Shown: positions 28,450 to 37,066, counted from the stretch's first letter. The stretch is 41,476 nucleotides of DNA from Candidatus Cloacimonadota bacterium (GCA_018645365.1 JABGOP010000015.1:1-41476); one strand, 5' to 3'. Program-made: numbers and translations. Notes: generated by a model not told the origin, from the sequence alone.

Positions 28450-28716
28450 TTATTCTTCGCCAAATTTACTTATAAATAGTTCCGATATCTCATTTAGAAG
28501 ATGCTCTTCATCGACTCCATCGACCAATAATTCCAGTTTTGAACCGTATTCAGCCGCGAGTGTCATCACGCCCATTATACTTTTACCGTTGATTTCCATA
28601 TTGTCTTTAATTATTTTAAATTCGGAACGAAAACGCGTCGCTATTTTCACAATCATCGTCGCAGGACGGGCATGCATTCCAAGTTTATTCGTAATTTCCA
28701 CTGTTTTTCTTAACAT
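28450..28716 (-). CDS. ptsH: Phosphocarrier protein HPr
   Basis: 88 residues. The catalytic His is in KLGMHARPAT (His15 type), and the regulatory Ser is in NGKSIMGVMTLA (Ser46 type). It receives phosphate from Enzyme I on the His, and HprK can phosphorylate the Ser. Both sites are intact, so both catalytic and regulatory phosphorylation are possible. It lies between hprK (10-base gap) and ptsI (2-base gap). Confidence 0.97.
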   Translation of the reverse strand: MLRKTVEITNKLGMHARPATMIVKIATRFRSEFKIIKDNMEINGKSIMGVMTLAAEYGSKLELLVDGVDEEHLLNEISELFISKFGEE

Positions 28717-28726
28717 AATTCTCTCA

Positions 28727-29665
28727 TTATTTTTTTGATTTTCTAATTATATCTGCCTGAATTTTTTGGGTAAATTCTTTGGCGGCGTCATAACCATAAC
28801 TTTTCAACATATAATTCATCGCCACCACTTCGATAATCACCGAAACATTTTTTCCAGGTGAAACAGGCAAGTAGATAATGGGGATTTTCATGTCAAGAAT
28901 ATTCACATGATTTTCCGTCAAACCAATTCTTTCGTAATCCATATTATCTTTCCATTGCATCAATTCAATTTGAACATCAATTTTCTTTTCCTGACAAACA
29001 GCGTGAATGCCAAACATTTTCGCCACATCAATGAGACCAATTCCACGAACTTCCATAAAATAGCCGTAATTCTTTGCTGATTTTCCGAAAATTTTACCAT
29101 CTTTTGCAATCATTTTTACAGCATCATCTGTAACTAATCTTCGTCCTCTTTCAACCAAATCAAGTGCACATTCACTTTTGCCAATACCACTTTTGCCCGT
29201 CAATAAAACACCAACACCAAAAACATCGACCAAGGTACCATGAATTGTTTTTGAAGGTGCAAAAATGTCTGCTAAATATTTCCGTAAAAAATCGTAAAGT
29301 TTTTCTGTTGTCAAACGCGAAACAAAAATCGGAATTTTCAAATCATTCGCCAAAAAAATCATTTGTTCTGGAACCGAAAGTCCTTTCGTAACAATGAAAC
29401 AAGGAATATCGTAAGTAAAAATTTCTTGCGTAATTCGATAAAGTTCCTCGCTTTTTTGTGACTGCAAAAAACTTATCTCTTTTTCACCGAGAATTTGAAT
29501 TCGTTTGTAGTCAAATTGATCAAAGTAACCAGCAAAAGCTAATCCAGGACGACTGAGATATTGGCTCACAATGCTTCGTTCCATTGTTTCCGGCTCTGTC
29601 ACCAAAGAGAGTAAAAAATCCTTCTGTTTAGTCCGATAAAATTCTTTTACCTCTATTTTTTTCAC
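28727..29665 (-). CDS. hprK: HPr kinase/phosphorylase
   Basis: 312 residues with a GTG start behind GGAGG. The Walker A is TGKSGIGKSECALDL near residue 155, and the family signature MEVRGIGLIDVAKMFG lies near residue 205. It phosphorylates and dephosphorylates the Ser of HPr in response to ATP, PPi and Pi. In Gram-positives this drives carbon catabolite control; in diderm bacteria with partial PTS it is linked to other regulation. It is the first gene after the terminator at 29686-29723. Confidence 0.96.
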   Translation of the reverse strand: MKKIEVKEFYRTKQKDFLLSLVTEPETMERSIVSQYLSRPGLAFAGYFDQFDYKRIQILGEKEISFLQSQKSEELYRITQEIFTYDIPCFIVTKGLSVPEQMIFLANDLKIPIFVSRLTTEKLYDFLRKYLADIFAPSKTIHGTLVDVFGVGVLLTGKSGIGKSECALDLVERGRRLVTDDAVKMIAKDGKIFGKSAKNYGYFMEVRGIGLIDVAKMFGIHAVCQEKKIDVQIELMQWKDNMDYERIGLTENHVNILDMKIPIIYLPVSPGKNVSVIIEVVAMNYMLKSYGYDAAKEFTQKIQADIIRKSKK

Positions 29666-29685
29666 GAAATCCTCCTTAACTTATG

Positions 29686-29723
29686 ATAAAAACTTCCCGT
29701 TCTCAAATATTTGAGAACGGGAA
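29686..29723 (-). terminator. Intrinsic terminator after hpf
   Basis: The 30-base perfect palindrome TTCCCGTTCTCAAATATTTGAGAACGGGAA (29694-29723, described in halves: TTCCCGTTCTCAAAT and its complement) is followed on the minus strand by GTTTTTAT. It separates the lptB-rpoN-lpdA-lipA-hpf unit from hprK. Confidence 0.9.
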
Positions 29724-29730
29724 AATAAAT

Positions 29731-30255
29731 TTATGGTTCAATTAATTTGTAATGCTCATCGTCTTTTTTGATAAGCACATTAATTCTATCCGTTTCCAGA
29801 TTTTTGAAAATTAGATAAGATTTTTTCGTACCTTCAAAATGGTCGATTGCATCGTTAATCGTCATCCCTTCTGCAAAAATTCTCTTTATATTTACAACTT
29901 TTTTTTCGTTCGTTTTTTCGATCAAATTAGCCTGAACAAATTGTGCGTTTTCCTTTAAACTTTTTTTGTGATGTCCATTCCATTTGCTTTTCATTTTTTT
30001 GATTTGGACCACCATTTTATCAATCACTTCGTCAATCGCCAAATACATATCTTTTTCTGTCACTTCGCTCTTCAAAGTATGTTTTGGTGCATGAACGAGA
30101 AGTTCCACATTGCTACGATTATTTTCGAATGAAAGAACAAAATGGATGTCGATGATGTGATCAAAAAATTTCTCAATTCTTTCACTATTTGCATAAACAT
30201 GATCCCGAATTGCATCGGTCAAATCGAAGTGGCGTGCTGTAATTGTGATTTGCAT
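29731..30255 (-). CDS. hpf: Ribosome hibernation promoting factor, long form
   Basis: 174 residues. The N-terminal S30AE domain (about 1-100) starts MQITITARHFDLTDAIRDHV and ends near a basic KMKSKWNGHHKK patch. A linker follows, then a C-terminal domain with FAEGMTINDAIDHFEGTKKSYLIFKNLETDRINVLI and HYKLIEP, the dimerisation domain of long HPF. Long HPF joins two 70S ribosomes into 100S dimers in stationary phase. It starts 2 bases after lipA. hpf behind rpoN is a classic position, here with two genes in between. Confidence 0.95.
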   Translation of the reverse strand: MQITITARHFDLTDAIRDHVYANSERIEKFFDHIIDIHFVLSFENNRSNVELLVHAPKHTLKSEVTEKDMYLAIDEVIDKMVVQIKKMKSKWNGHHKKSLKENAQFVQANLIEKTNEKKVVNIKRIFAEGMTINDAIDHFEGTKKSYLIFKNLETDRINVLIKKDDEHYKLIEP

Positions 30256-30257
30256 AA

Positions 30258-31130
30258 TTATCTCCTTTTTACTATCAATTTTTCGGCTCTTTCTGCGTGG
30301 TAAGAACTACGAACAAGTGGTGCAGATTCAACGATTTTGAACCCCATTTTTTCACCTTCTGTTTTGTAGAAAGCGAACAGATTCGGATGAACATATTCTC
30401 GCACCGGATAGTGCTTTTGGGAAGGTTGAAGATACTGCCCAATCGTCAAAATATCCACATCTGTTTCGCGTAATCTTTGCATCAAAGAAAGAACTTCTGT
30501 TTTCGTTTCTCCCAAACCAACCATAAAACCGCTTTTTGTAACTATGTTAGAATCAGTTTCACGCGCTTTTTTGAGAATCCTAATAGACTGTTCGAAATCT
30601 GCCATTGGTCGCACTTCAGCATACAAATTTGGAATAGTCTCGACATTATGATTCAATACATTTGGGGCAGCTTTCACGACCTTTTCAACCTGCCTCAAAT
30701 CACCATTAAAATCCGATATTAACACCTCAACGGAAACTTCTTTTCCGCAAATCTCTCTCACTTTATCTATCACCGAAATAAATTGCGATGCACCACCATC
30801 GTTTAAATCATCACGCGTAACGGTGGTTACAACAATGTATTTCAATTTTAAAATTTTACAAATTTCAGCGATGGCAGTTGGCTCATCAACATTTGGAATT
30901 TCCAAGTTTTTCAAATTTTTATCAACCGCACAAAAAGTACAATTTCTCGTACAACTATTTCCCAAAATCATAAAAGTAGCAGTACCCCGATCGTAACACT
31001 CACCTTTATTGGGACATTTCGCACCATCACAAACGGTATTCAAATTATAATCACGTAAATATTTTGCAACTTCTCGTGCTTTTGCCGAACCAAGTTTTTG
31101 GGAAATCAACCATTTCGGTTTTCTTTGCAT
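30258..31130 (-). CDS. lipA: Lipoyl synthase
   Basis: 290 residues from ATG 31130 (MQRKPKWLISQKLG). I reject the longer ORF-track start, which runs into lpdA, because AAGGTG sits 7 bases before this ATG. The auxiliary cluster cysteines are in CDGAKCPNKGEC, the radical SAM CxxxCxxC is SCTRNCTFC, and the conserved C-terminal RSSY is in PLVRSSYHAE. It inserts two sulfurs into octanoyl chains on lipoyl domains. lipB is not in the window; the neighbour lpdA uses lipoylated partners. Confidence 0.97.
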   Translation of the reverse strand: MQRKPKWLISQKLGSAKAREVAKYLRDYNLNTVCDGAKCPNKGECYDRGTATFMILGNSCTRNCTFCAVDKNLKNLEIPNVDEPTAIAEICKILKLKYIVVTTVTRDDLNDGGASQFISVIDKVREICGKEVSVEVLISDFNGDLRQVEKVVKAAPNVLNHNVETIPNLYAEVRPMADFEQSIRILKKARETDSNIVTKSGFMVGLGETKTEVLSLMQRLRETDVDILTIGQYLQPSQKHYPVREYVHPNLFAFYKTEGEKMGFKIVESAPLVRSSYHAERAEKLIVKRR

Positions 31131-31134
31131 TTTT

Positions 31135-32508
31135 TTACACCTTATGAATTGCCAAATTTTCCAAATCTTCAATCGCTTCCATCACCACTTCCGAAAGAGT
31201 AGGATGTGCGAAAACAACATTTTTAACATCATCAATTGTAGTGTTCAAACCTAATAAAACAGAACATTGTGCAATTAATTCGGTAGCGTGTGGACCAATT
31301 ATGTGAACGCCCAAAAGTTGGTGCGTTTTTTTGTTTGCAATCACCTTCACAAAACCAAAAGTATTACCCAAACCAAGTGCTTTTCCATTGGCTGAAAAGG
31401 GGAATTTACCAACTAAAATCTCATCTTTTCCAAACTCATTTTCCCGTTTGCCAATCGAACCAATTTCTGGATTTGTGAAAATACAAGCAGGAATTTTCTG
31501 ATAATTCAAATTCAATATTTCAATGTTTTTCTGATTAATTTCATTATGTAAAATATCGGCAAGAATCAAGCCTTGCTTACTCGCAGTGTGTGCTAACATC
31601 AGTTTTCCCGTCACATCACCGATAGCAAACACATTGGGCAAATTTGTGCGAAATTTATCTGAGATTTTAATGAAATCATTTTCTGTTTCGATGGCAATTT
31701 TGGGAAATTGTGCTAACCTGCCAACACTCACTAATACTTGATTTGTAATAATCTCTTTCCCATTTGAAAGTTGCAGTTTTATGGTTTCATCATTCTTTTC
31801 AAAGCTTTCAACCGCAGTTTTGAGATGCAATTTTATTTTGTTTTTTTTCAACGACATTGCTAATCTTTTCGAGATTTCATCGTCTTCATTAAAAATAAGT
31901 TTTGGTAAAAATTCGACAATTTCCACTTTGACGCCAAATTGTTGAAAAATCGAGGCAAATTCACAGCCAATAACACCACCACCAACAACCACCAAATGTT
32001 GAGGCAATTTTTCCAATTTCAAAACATCGCGCGATGACAAAATATCTTCTCCATCAAATTTCATAAATGACAATTCTTTCGGAATTGAGCCAGTCGCAAT
32101 GATAATATATTCTGCAAAATATACAGAATTTCGGGTAATAATTTTGCCCGCATTCCCATCTTCTACGATTTCAATAACATCTTCATTAATGGTTTTAATT
32201 TGGCGTTTTTTAAAAATAAATTCAATGCCAGAAACCAATTTTTCCACAACTGCATTTTTACGTTCATAAACCTTTTGATAGTCTAATTTCAAATTATCAA
32301 GAGAAATACCAAATTGTTCTGACTCTTTCATTTCTGAAAAAAAATCAGCAACTTTTACCAATGATTTTGTGGGAATACAACCGTGATTTAAACAAACTCC
32401 GCCGAGTCGCTCTTTTTCAAAAACAACAGCTTCAATGCCGTATTGTTGAAGTCGAATTGCAGTTACATAACCACCAGGTCCACCACCAATAATTGCAACT
32501 TTTATCAT
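31135..32508 (-). CDS. lpdA: Dihydrolipoyl dehydrogenase
   Basis: 457 residues. FAD-binding IGGGPGGYVTAIRL at the N-terminus, the redox disulfide in GGVCLNHGCIPTKSLV near residue 41, the NAD site VVVGGGVIGCEFASIF near 175, AIGDVTG for the second FAD contact, and the catalytic His in FAHPTLSEV near 440. It reoxidises dihydrolipoyl groups of 2-oxoacid dehydrogenases or the glycine cleavage system. The start overlaps the rpoN stop (ATGA). No E1 or E2 gene is nearby. Confidence 0.95.
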   Translation of the reverse strand: MIKVAIIGGGPGGYVTAIRLQQYGIEAVVFEKERLGGVCLNHGCIPTKSLVKVADFFSEMKESEQFGISLDNLKLDYQKVYERKNAVVEKLVSGIEFIFKKRQIKTINEDVIEIVEDGNAGKIITRNSVYFAEYIIIATGSIPKELSFMKFDGEDILSSRDVLKLEKLPQHLVVVGGGVIGCEFASIFQQFGVKVEIVEFLPKLIFNEDDEISKRLAMSLKKNKIKLHLKTAVESFEKNDETIKLQLSNGKEIITNQVLVSVGRLAQFPKIAIETENDFIKISDKFRTNLPNVFAIGDVTGKLMLAHTASKQGLILADILHNEINQKNIEILNLNYQKIPACIFTNPEIGSIGKRENEFGKDEILVGKFPFSANGKALGLGNTFGFVKVIANKKTHQLLGVHIIGPHATELIAQCSVLLGLNTTIDDVKNVVFAHPTLSEVVMEAIEDLENLAIHKV

Positions 32509-33926
32509 TTTATTTTCCTATTAAAACTATTCAAAATTCCTTTTTCATCTCGATATTTTGCGATTAATCGACGCGAAATCACAACTCCTTTTTTCTGCAT
32601 AATTGCAAATATTTCTAAGTCTGTGAGTGGTTTAGATTTGTCTTCTAAATCAATAATTTTCTGAATTTTATTTTCTAAACTTCGACGGGAAAGTTGACTG
32701 TCATCATTTTTGGTGGCAACCGTCGTAAAGTAGTCCTTCAAACATTTCACACCAAATGGTGTATCAACATATTTATTGCTCACGGTTCGCGAAATTGTGG
32801 ATGGAGTTACTTCCAATTCAGAAGCAATTGTCGCATAAATTAATGGCTTTAAAACGCCACTGTTATTATAAAAATAGTCATGCTGATGATTAATAATTGA
32901 GCGCATAACTTTTTCCAAAGTTTTACCGCGAGAGTGGAGCATTTTCATAAGATGTTTAGCCGCATTCAGCCTATCTTGAAAGTAAGCAAGCATCTTCTCA
33001 TCTTGATGAACTTGCTTAATTATCGAACGATAATATCTGCTTAATCGCACTTTGGGAAGCGACTGATTATTATGAATTATTTCGTAATCACTGCCAATTT
33101 TTTTGAGAGTAATATCTGGCAAAACATAGTTGTTTTTTTCATTATGAATACGCAAACCAGGCTTAGGATCTAATTGTGAAATCACCTTGATTAATTGTAA
33201 AATCTTCTCTTCTGTAATTTTGTGTTTGCTCGCGATTTTTTTGTATTTTCGATGAAGCAATGCATTAAAATCATTTTGAATAATGTTCGTTAAAAGTTCT
33301 GTTTTATCGGTAAAGTCTAACTGTGCAAGTAAACATTCTTCTATGTTTTTCGCGGTAATTCCAGCCGGATGAAAACGGAGAATTTGTTGATGAATTTCTT
33401 CAGCTCGCACAAGCTTTACCTTATAGTTTTTGGCAAATTGTTCCATTTTAAAGTTTTTTACTAAAAAACCATATTCGTCGGCTTCATCGATGAAATCGAC
33501 CGCAAATTCAAACTCATTATCAGTCAAATACAACTTGTATAATTGGCTACAAAATTCTTGTTTTTTGTTAATTTCTGACTCAATAACTTTTTCAAAAACA
33601 CTGGCTTTATCATATTTTTCGCCGAACGAATTTTGAACAGAATATTCATTATACGAATCTAAAATTTCACTCAGCTGTTCGTACTCATCAAGTGTTTTTT
33701 GAACCTCATCATTTTCACTATTTACAATTTCTTCAATGTCACTTTGAATATCTTCTGGTTCTGCCAATTCGAGCATCGGGTTTTCAATTAATTCCGTACT
33801 AATTTGATCTTGTAATTGATTCAAAGATAGCGATAGAATTTCGAGTGCTTTTAACATTTTTGGTTTCAGAAACATTTTCTGATTTTGGCTTTGAATTTGT
33901 CCGGATTTTTGCTTTAATTTTTTCAT
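32505..33926 (-). CDS. rpoN: RNA polymerase sigma-54 factor
   Basis: 473 residues. The glutamine-rich region I (KQKSGQIQSQNQKMFLKPKMLKALEILSLSL) binds activators. An acidic region II follows (about 55-110). The core-binding domain comes next, then the DNA-binding helix-turn-helix (LEVTPSTISRTVSNKYVDTPFG). The C-terminal RpoN box is SRRLIAKYRDEKG, near the ARRTVTKYRE consensus, and reads the -24 element. I prefer ATG 33926 to the TTG six bases upstream because AGGGG spacing fits it. It lies 17 bases after lptB. Confidence 0.95.
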   Translation of the reverse strand: MKKLKQKSGQIQSQNQKMFLKPKMLKALEILSLSLNQLQDQISTELIENPMLELAEPEDIQSDIEEIVNSENDEVQKTLDEYEQLSEILDSYNEYSVQNSFGEKYDKASVFEKVIESEINKKQEFCSQLYKLYLTDNEFEFAVDFIDEADEYGFLVKNFKMEQFAKNYKVKLVRAEEIHQQILRFHPAGITAKNIEECLLAQLDFTDKTELLTNIIQNDFNALLHRKYKKIASKHKITEEKILQLIKVISQLDPKPGLRIHNEKNNYVLPDITLKKIGSDYEIIHNNQSLPKVRLSRYYRSIIKQVHQDEKMLAYFQDRLNAAKHLMKMLHSRGKTLEKVMRSIINHQHDYFYNNSGVLKPLIYATIASELEVTPSTISRTVSNKYVDTPFGVKCLKDYFTTVATKNDDSQLSRRSLENKIQKIIDLEDKSKPLTDLEIFAIMQKKGVVISRRLIAKYRDEKGILNSFNRKIK

Positions 33927-33943
33927 TTTCAAATCCCCTATAA

Positions 33944-34678
33944 CTAATCGTCAAACGGGTTAGTAAATCCTTCGCCGAGATAAACTTCGCGTGCTTTTTG
34001 ATTATTCACGAGTTCGCGAGAAGTCCCAGAAAACAGAATTTCACCATCGTAAATTATGTACGCTCGTTGTGTTATTTTTAGTGTTTCTAACACATTATGG
34101 TCGGTAATTAACACGCCAATATTTTTCTGTTTCATTTTTTGAATAATTTGTTGAATATCGGCAACTGCCAACGGGTCAACTCCGGCAAAAGGTTCATCCA
34201 TCAAAATAAAAGATGGAGATGTAACTAAGGAACGCGTAATCTCCAATTTTCGACGTTCACCACCAGAAAGTGTGTACGCTTTTTGTTTCGCCAATTTCGT
34301 CAATCCCAAATCATCAAGATGCTCTTTTAATCTTAATTTTTGCTCTTTTTTAGAAATATTCAAAGTTTCCAAAATTGCATTTATATTCTCTTCAACTGTC
34401 AATTTATGAAAAATAGATGGTTCTTGTGCCAAATAGCCAATTCCAAGTTGAGCGCGTTTGTACATTGGTAACTTTGAAATATCTATGTCTTCAAAAAATA
34501 CACGACCACTGTTTGCTTTTATCAAACCCAAAATCATGTAAAAAGTGGTCGATTTTCCAGCACCATTCGGACCCAAAATACCCACCACTTCAGATTGATT
34601 TATCTCAATACTAATGCCGTTCACAACATTTCTTTTGTTGTATGTTTTCACTAATTTTTCTATTCTAATCTTTTTCAT
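33944..34678 (-). CDS. lptB: LPS export ABC transporter ATPase LptB
   Basis: 244 residues from ATG 34678; a GTG at 34684 is the alternative. Walker A GILGPNGAGKSTTFY, the Q-loop at LAQEPSIFHKLTVEEN, the signature LSGGERRKLEITRSL and Walker B FILMDEPFAGVDP are intact. LptB powers extraction of lipopolysaccharide from the inner membrane with LptF and LptG. It shows the cell has an LPS-type outer membrane. lptA and lptC, often upstream, are not here. It is the first gene of the lptB-rpoN-lpdA-lipA-hpf unit. Confidence 0.93.
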   Translation of the reverse strand: MKKIRIEKLVKTYNKRNVVNGISIEINQSEVVGILGPNGAGKSTTFYMILGLIKANSGRVFFEDIDISKLPMYKRAQLGIGYLAQEPSIFHKLTVEENINAILETLNISKKEQKLRLKEHLDDLGLTKLAKQKAYTLSGGERRKLEITRSLVTSPSFILMDEPFAGVDPLAVADIQQIIQKMKQKNIGVLITDHNVLETLKITQRAYIIYDGEILFSGTSRELVNNQKAREVYLGEGFTNPFDD

Positions 34679-34711
34679 AATCACATTGAGATTTATTATT
34701 CTATTTTAATT

Positions 34712-34717
34712 TGTCAA
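34712..34717 (-). promoter_or_regulatory. -35 box, candidate promoter of lptB
   Basis: Perfect TTGACA within ATCTCTTGACAAATT, 34 bases ahead of the lptB start. Possible -10 sequences (TAAATC at 16 bases) are weak. The same 15-base string occurs upstream of the BMP lipoprotein gene. Confidence 0.4.
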
Positions 34718-34901
34718 GAGATAATTTTGATTATGATGCAAATATTACGCTAAGAATTTGAAAACCAATCAATTTCAGTTAATTATCAAAAAATGGTGCT
34801 TGACATTCAAGCTAATATTTTTTGTTTTGAAATTATCGTCGAGCAATTGTATCTAAATTCGTGAATTCTGAATTCATGAATATGATTATTTTGCCGTTAG
34901 G

Positions 34902-34950
34902 GTATTTTTGGAAACAAAACTGCCTTCCGTGTTTGAAAAGGCGAGAATAC
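34902..34950 (+). promoter_or_regulatory. Candidate structured leader of tupA
   Basis: Sequence pairing suggests a small three-way junction: GTATT (34902-34906) with AATAC (34946-34950), a hairpin TTTG-GAAA-CAAA (34907-34918) with a GNRA loop, and a hairpin GCCTT (34922-34926) with AAGGC (34938-34942). Stems are short. It does not match the molybdenum-cofactor riboswitch consensus as I know it. It lies 58 bases before the tupA start. Low confidence. Confidence 0.25.
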
Positions 34951-35008
34951 AAATAATTTCACGATTTGTACACTCTTGCTTTCTTCATTCAATAAAAATG
35001 GAGGAAGA

Positions 35009-35806
35009 ATGAAAAAATTCTTATTAATTTTGGCAATTGTTGCACTTCTTTTGGGATGTGACAACAAAATACCACTTAAACTTGCCACCACTACTAGCAC
35101 AGAAAATAGTGGTTTGTTAGAATATTTACTTCCCGAATTTGAAACTGACACGAAAATCAAAGTCGATGTGATTGCAGTTGGAACTGGTAAAGCCATAAAG
35201 TTGGGTGAAAATGGCGATGTTGATGTAATTTTAGTGCATGCTCGCGGTGCAGAAAATAAGTTTGTAACAGACGGATTTGGCGTAAATAGACGCGATGTAA
35301 TGCACAACGATTTTGTGATTATCGGTGTAAAAAATGATGTGGCAAAAATAATGAAAGCCCAAAATGCAACCGAGGCGCTTCAAAAAATTGCATTTGCCAA
35401 AGCTGAATTTATCTCTCGTGGTGATGATTCTGGCACGCACAAAAAAGAGAAAAATTTGTGGAAAAATACAGGAATTTTACCAACTGGAAAATGGTATAAA
35501 GAAATTGGACAAGGAATGGGTGCAACCATAAATATGGCGAATGAGCTGGCTGGATACACAATCACAGATCGAGGAACTTACATCGCAATGCAGGATAAAA
35601 TTACGCTAAAAATCCTTTTTGATGGTGATGTGGGTTTACTAAATCCATACGGCATCATCGCGGTAAATCCACAAAAACACCCAAATGTAAATTATAAATC
35701 TGCGATGAAATTTATCAATTGGCTTACGAGCGAAAAAGCTCAAAAAATGATTAATCAATTTCAAAAAAATGGAAAACAGCTTTTTTACGCAGATGCAATA
35801 AAATAG
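35009..35806 (+). CDS. tupA: Tungstate ABC transporter substrate-binding lipoprotein
   Basis: 265 residues from ATG 35009, directly behind GGAGGAAGA; the ORF-track start 33 bases upstream has no such site. The signal peptide ends in ALLLGC, a good lipobox. The mature protein opens with LATTTSTENSGLLEYLLPEFE: the TTTS motif and following SGLL are the oxyanion-binding mark of TupA-type tungstate proteins rather than ModA. VLVHARGAEN and SRGDDSGTHKKE are further family motifs. It captures tungstate outside the inner membrane and passes it to TupBC. Confidence 0.95.
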   Translation: MKKFLLILAIVALLLGCDNKIPLKLATTTSTENSGLLEYLLPEFETDTKIKVDVIAVGTGKAIKLGENGDVDVILVHARGAENKFVTDGFGVNRRDVMHNDFVIIGVKNDVAKIMKAQNATEALQKIAFAKAEFISRGDDSGTHKKEKNLWKNTGILPTGKWYKEIGQGMGATINMANELAGYTITDRGTYIAMQDKITLKILFDGDVGLLNPYGIIAVNPQKHPNVNYKSAMKFINWLTSEKAQKMINQFQKNGKQLFYADAIK

Positions 35807-36487
35807 ATGATTAATTCTTTTAACAAAGCATTTTTCCTTCTCTTTTCTCAGAATAAAGAAGTGCTTTTCATTGTCTTAACTTCGCTCAAATTAACCATTT
35901 CATCGGTCATTATTGCCTCGATTTTTAGCATTCCTCTCGGCATTATTTTGCATTTGAAAAACTTCCGCTTCAAAAGAGGCATTGTCTCATTTTTGCACAG
36001 TTTAATGGCACTCCCAACGGTTGTTATCGGACTTTTAGTTTACACGATGCTTTCCAATAATGGCATTTTAGGGAATTCACGCATTTTATTCACGCCTCTT
36101 GCCATTATTATCGGACAATCAATTCTCGCTTTTCCACTAATTGCATCAATGGTTTACGCGGGATTATCCAAACTCGATTCTCGCTTTTTTGAGACTTTGA
36201 AAACACTTGGTGCAAATCAAAGAAATATTTTCAAAGCAACTATAAAAGAAGCAAAATTCATTATTTTATCGGCAATTTTAGCCGGATTTGGACGCGTCAT
36301 TGGCGAAGTTGGCGTTTCGATGATGTTAGGCGGAAATATTCGTTTTTATACTCGCACGATTACCACAGCAATCGCGTTGGAAACTAGCAAAGGTGCGTTT
36401 GAATTGGGACTCACACTCGGTCTTATTTTGATGATAATTGCATTATCAATCAATTTCATTTTGCATTTGTGGGTGAAAAATGATTGA
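35807..36487 (+). CDS. tupB: Tungstate ABC transporter permease
   Basis: 226 residues with about five to six membrane helices. The EAA loop that docks the ATPase is ETLKTLGANQRNIFKATIKEA near residue 125. GRVIGEVGVSMMLGGNI follows, a typical TupB/ModB/CysT stretch. It starts the base after the tupA stop and overlaps tupC by 8 bases, so the three are translated together. Confidence 0.94.
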   Translation: MINSFNKAFFLLFSQNKEVLFIVLTSLKLTISSVIIASIFSIPLGIILHLKNFRFKRGIVSFLHSLMALPTVVIGLLVYTMLSNNGILGNSRILFTPLAIIIGQSILAFPLIASMVYAGLSKLDSRFFETLKTLGANQRNIFKATIKEAKFIILSAILAGFGRVIGEVGVSMMLGGNIRFYTRTITTAIALETSKGAFELGLTLGLILMIIALSINFILHLWVKND

Positions 36488-37064
36488 AAATTTGAAATTT
36501 GCTTACGAAACAAAAATCGTTTTGGATATTAAAAAACTCGAATTCGAGAAAAATAAAATTTATGCAATTTTAGGTGCAAATGGTTCGGGAAAAACCACTC
36601 TATTAAAAATCCTCAACGGGCTTTTGGGAACCCGAAAATTCAAAATAGAAAATTCCATTTATGTACATCAAAATCCACTTTTGTTTAGCGGAACCGTTTT
36701 TGATAATGTAGCTTTCGGATTAAAAATTCGCAAAGAAAAAAACATTAATGAAAAAGTAAAAGACGCATTAAAATTAGTTGGATTAGAAAATTTTGAAAAT
36801 CGCAAAAGCAAAAATATTTCTGGTGGTGAAATTCAACGAGTGGCGATTGCTCGTGCTTTAATTTTACAACCAAAAGTGCTTTTATTAGACGAGCCTACGG
36901 CAAATGTAGATAAGCAAACTGTACGATTATTAGAAAAAATTTTACAACAAATAAAAAACAAAACAACGGTGATTTTCGCATCACACGACCATCATTTTGC
37001 TAAACGAATTAGCGACAAAATTATCTATCTTGAAAATGGTGAAATTGAAAACTTAGGAGAATAA
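36480..37064 (+). CDS. tupC: Tungstate ABC transporter ATPase
   Basis: 194 residues, a minimal ABC ATPase. Walker A LGANGSGKTTLLKIL is near residue 32, the Q-loop near VHQNPLLFSGTVFDN, the signature ISGGEIQRVAIARAL, Walker B VLLLDEPTANVD and the switch His in FASHDHH. It lacks the C-terminal regulatory domain that ModC carries, so tungstate sensing must occur elsewhere. It overlaps tupB and ends 2 bases before the GNAT gene. Confidence 0.94.
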   Translation: MIENLKFAYETKIVLDIKKLEFEKNKIYAILGANGSGKTTLLKILNGLLGTRKFKIENSIYVHQNPLLFSGTVFDNVAFGLKIRKEKNINEKVKDALKLVGLENFENRKSKNISGGEIQRVAIARALILQPKVLLLDEPTANVDKQTVRLLEKILQQIKNKTTVIFASHDHHFAKRISDKIIYLENGEIENLGE

Positions 37065-37066
37065 AA

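Larger units (their letters stand above)
34679..35008. other. Divergent lptB-tupA intergenic region (330 bases)
   Basis: No credible gene. It holds, from left to right: a minus-strand TTGACA for lptB (34717-34712); a plus-strand TTGACA (34801-34806) that could serve tupA with a poor -10; a tandem GAATTC near-palindrome CGTGAATTCTGAATTCATG (about 34859-34877); and a small fold at 34902-34950 (outer stem GTATT/AATAC, inner hairpins TTTG-GAAA-CAAA and GCCTT/AAGGC) just ahead of tupA. The ORF-track frame at 34897-35307 on the minus strand opposes tupA and is not supported. Confidence 0.6.

Noticed and set aside
34906-34925. Possible sigma-54 promoter before tupA (GG-N10-GC)
   Set aside because: The spacing fits, but only about 7 of 12 consensus bases match and the -24 box lacks GGCAC. 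Too weak to report as a feature.
34879-35008. Molybdenum-cofactor riboswitch upstream of tupA
   Set aside because: I looked for the known consensus and could not match it; only a generic small junction is visible.
34897-35307. A 136-residue minus-strand ORF across the tupA start
   Set aside because: It runs antisense to the well-supported tupA, has no ribosome binding site and no recognisable family.
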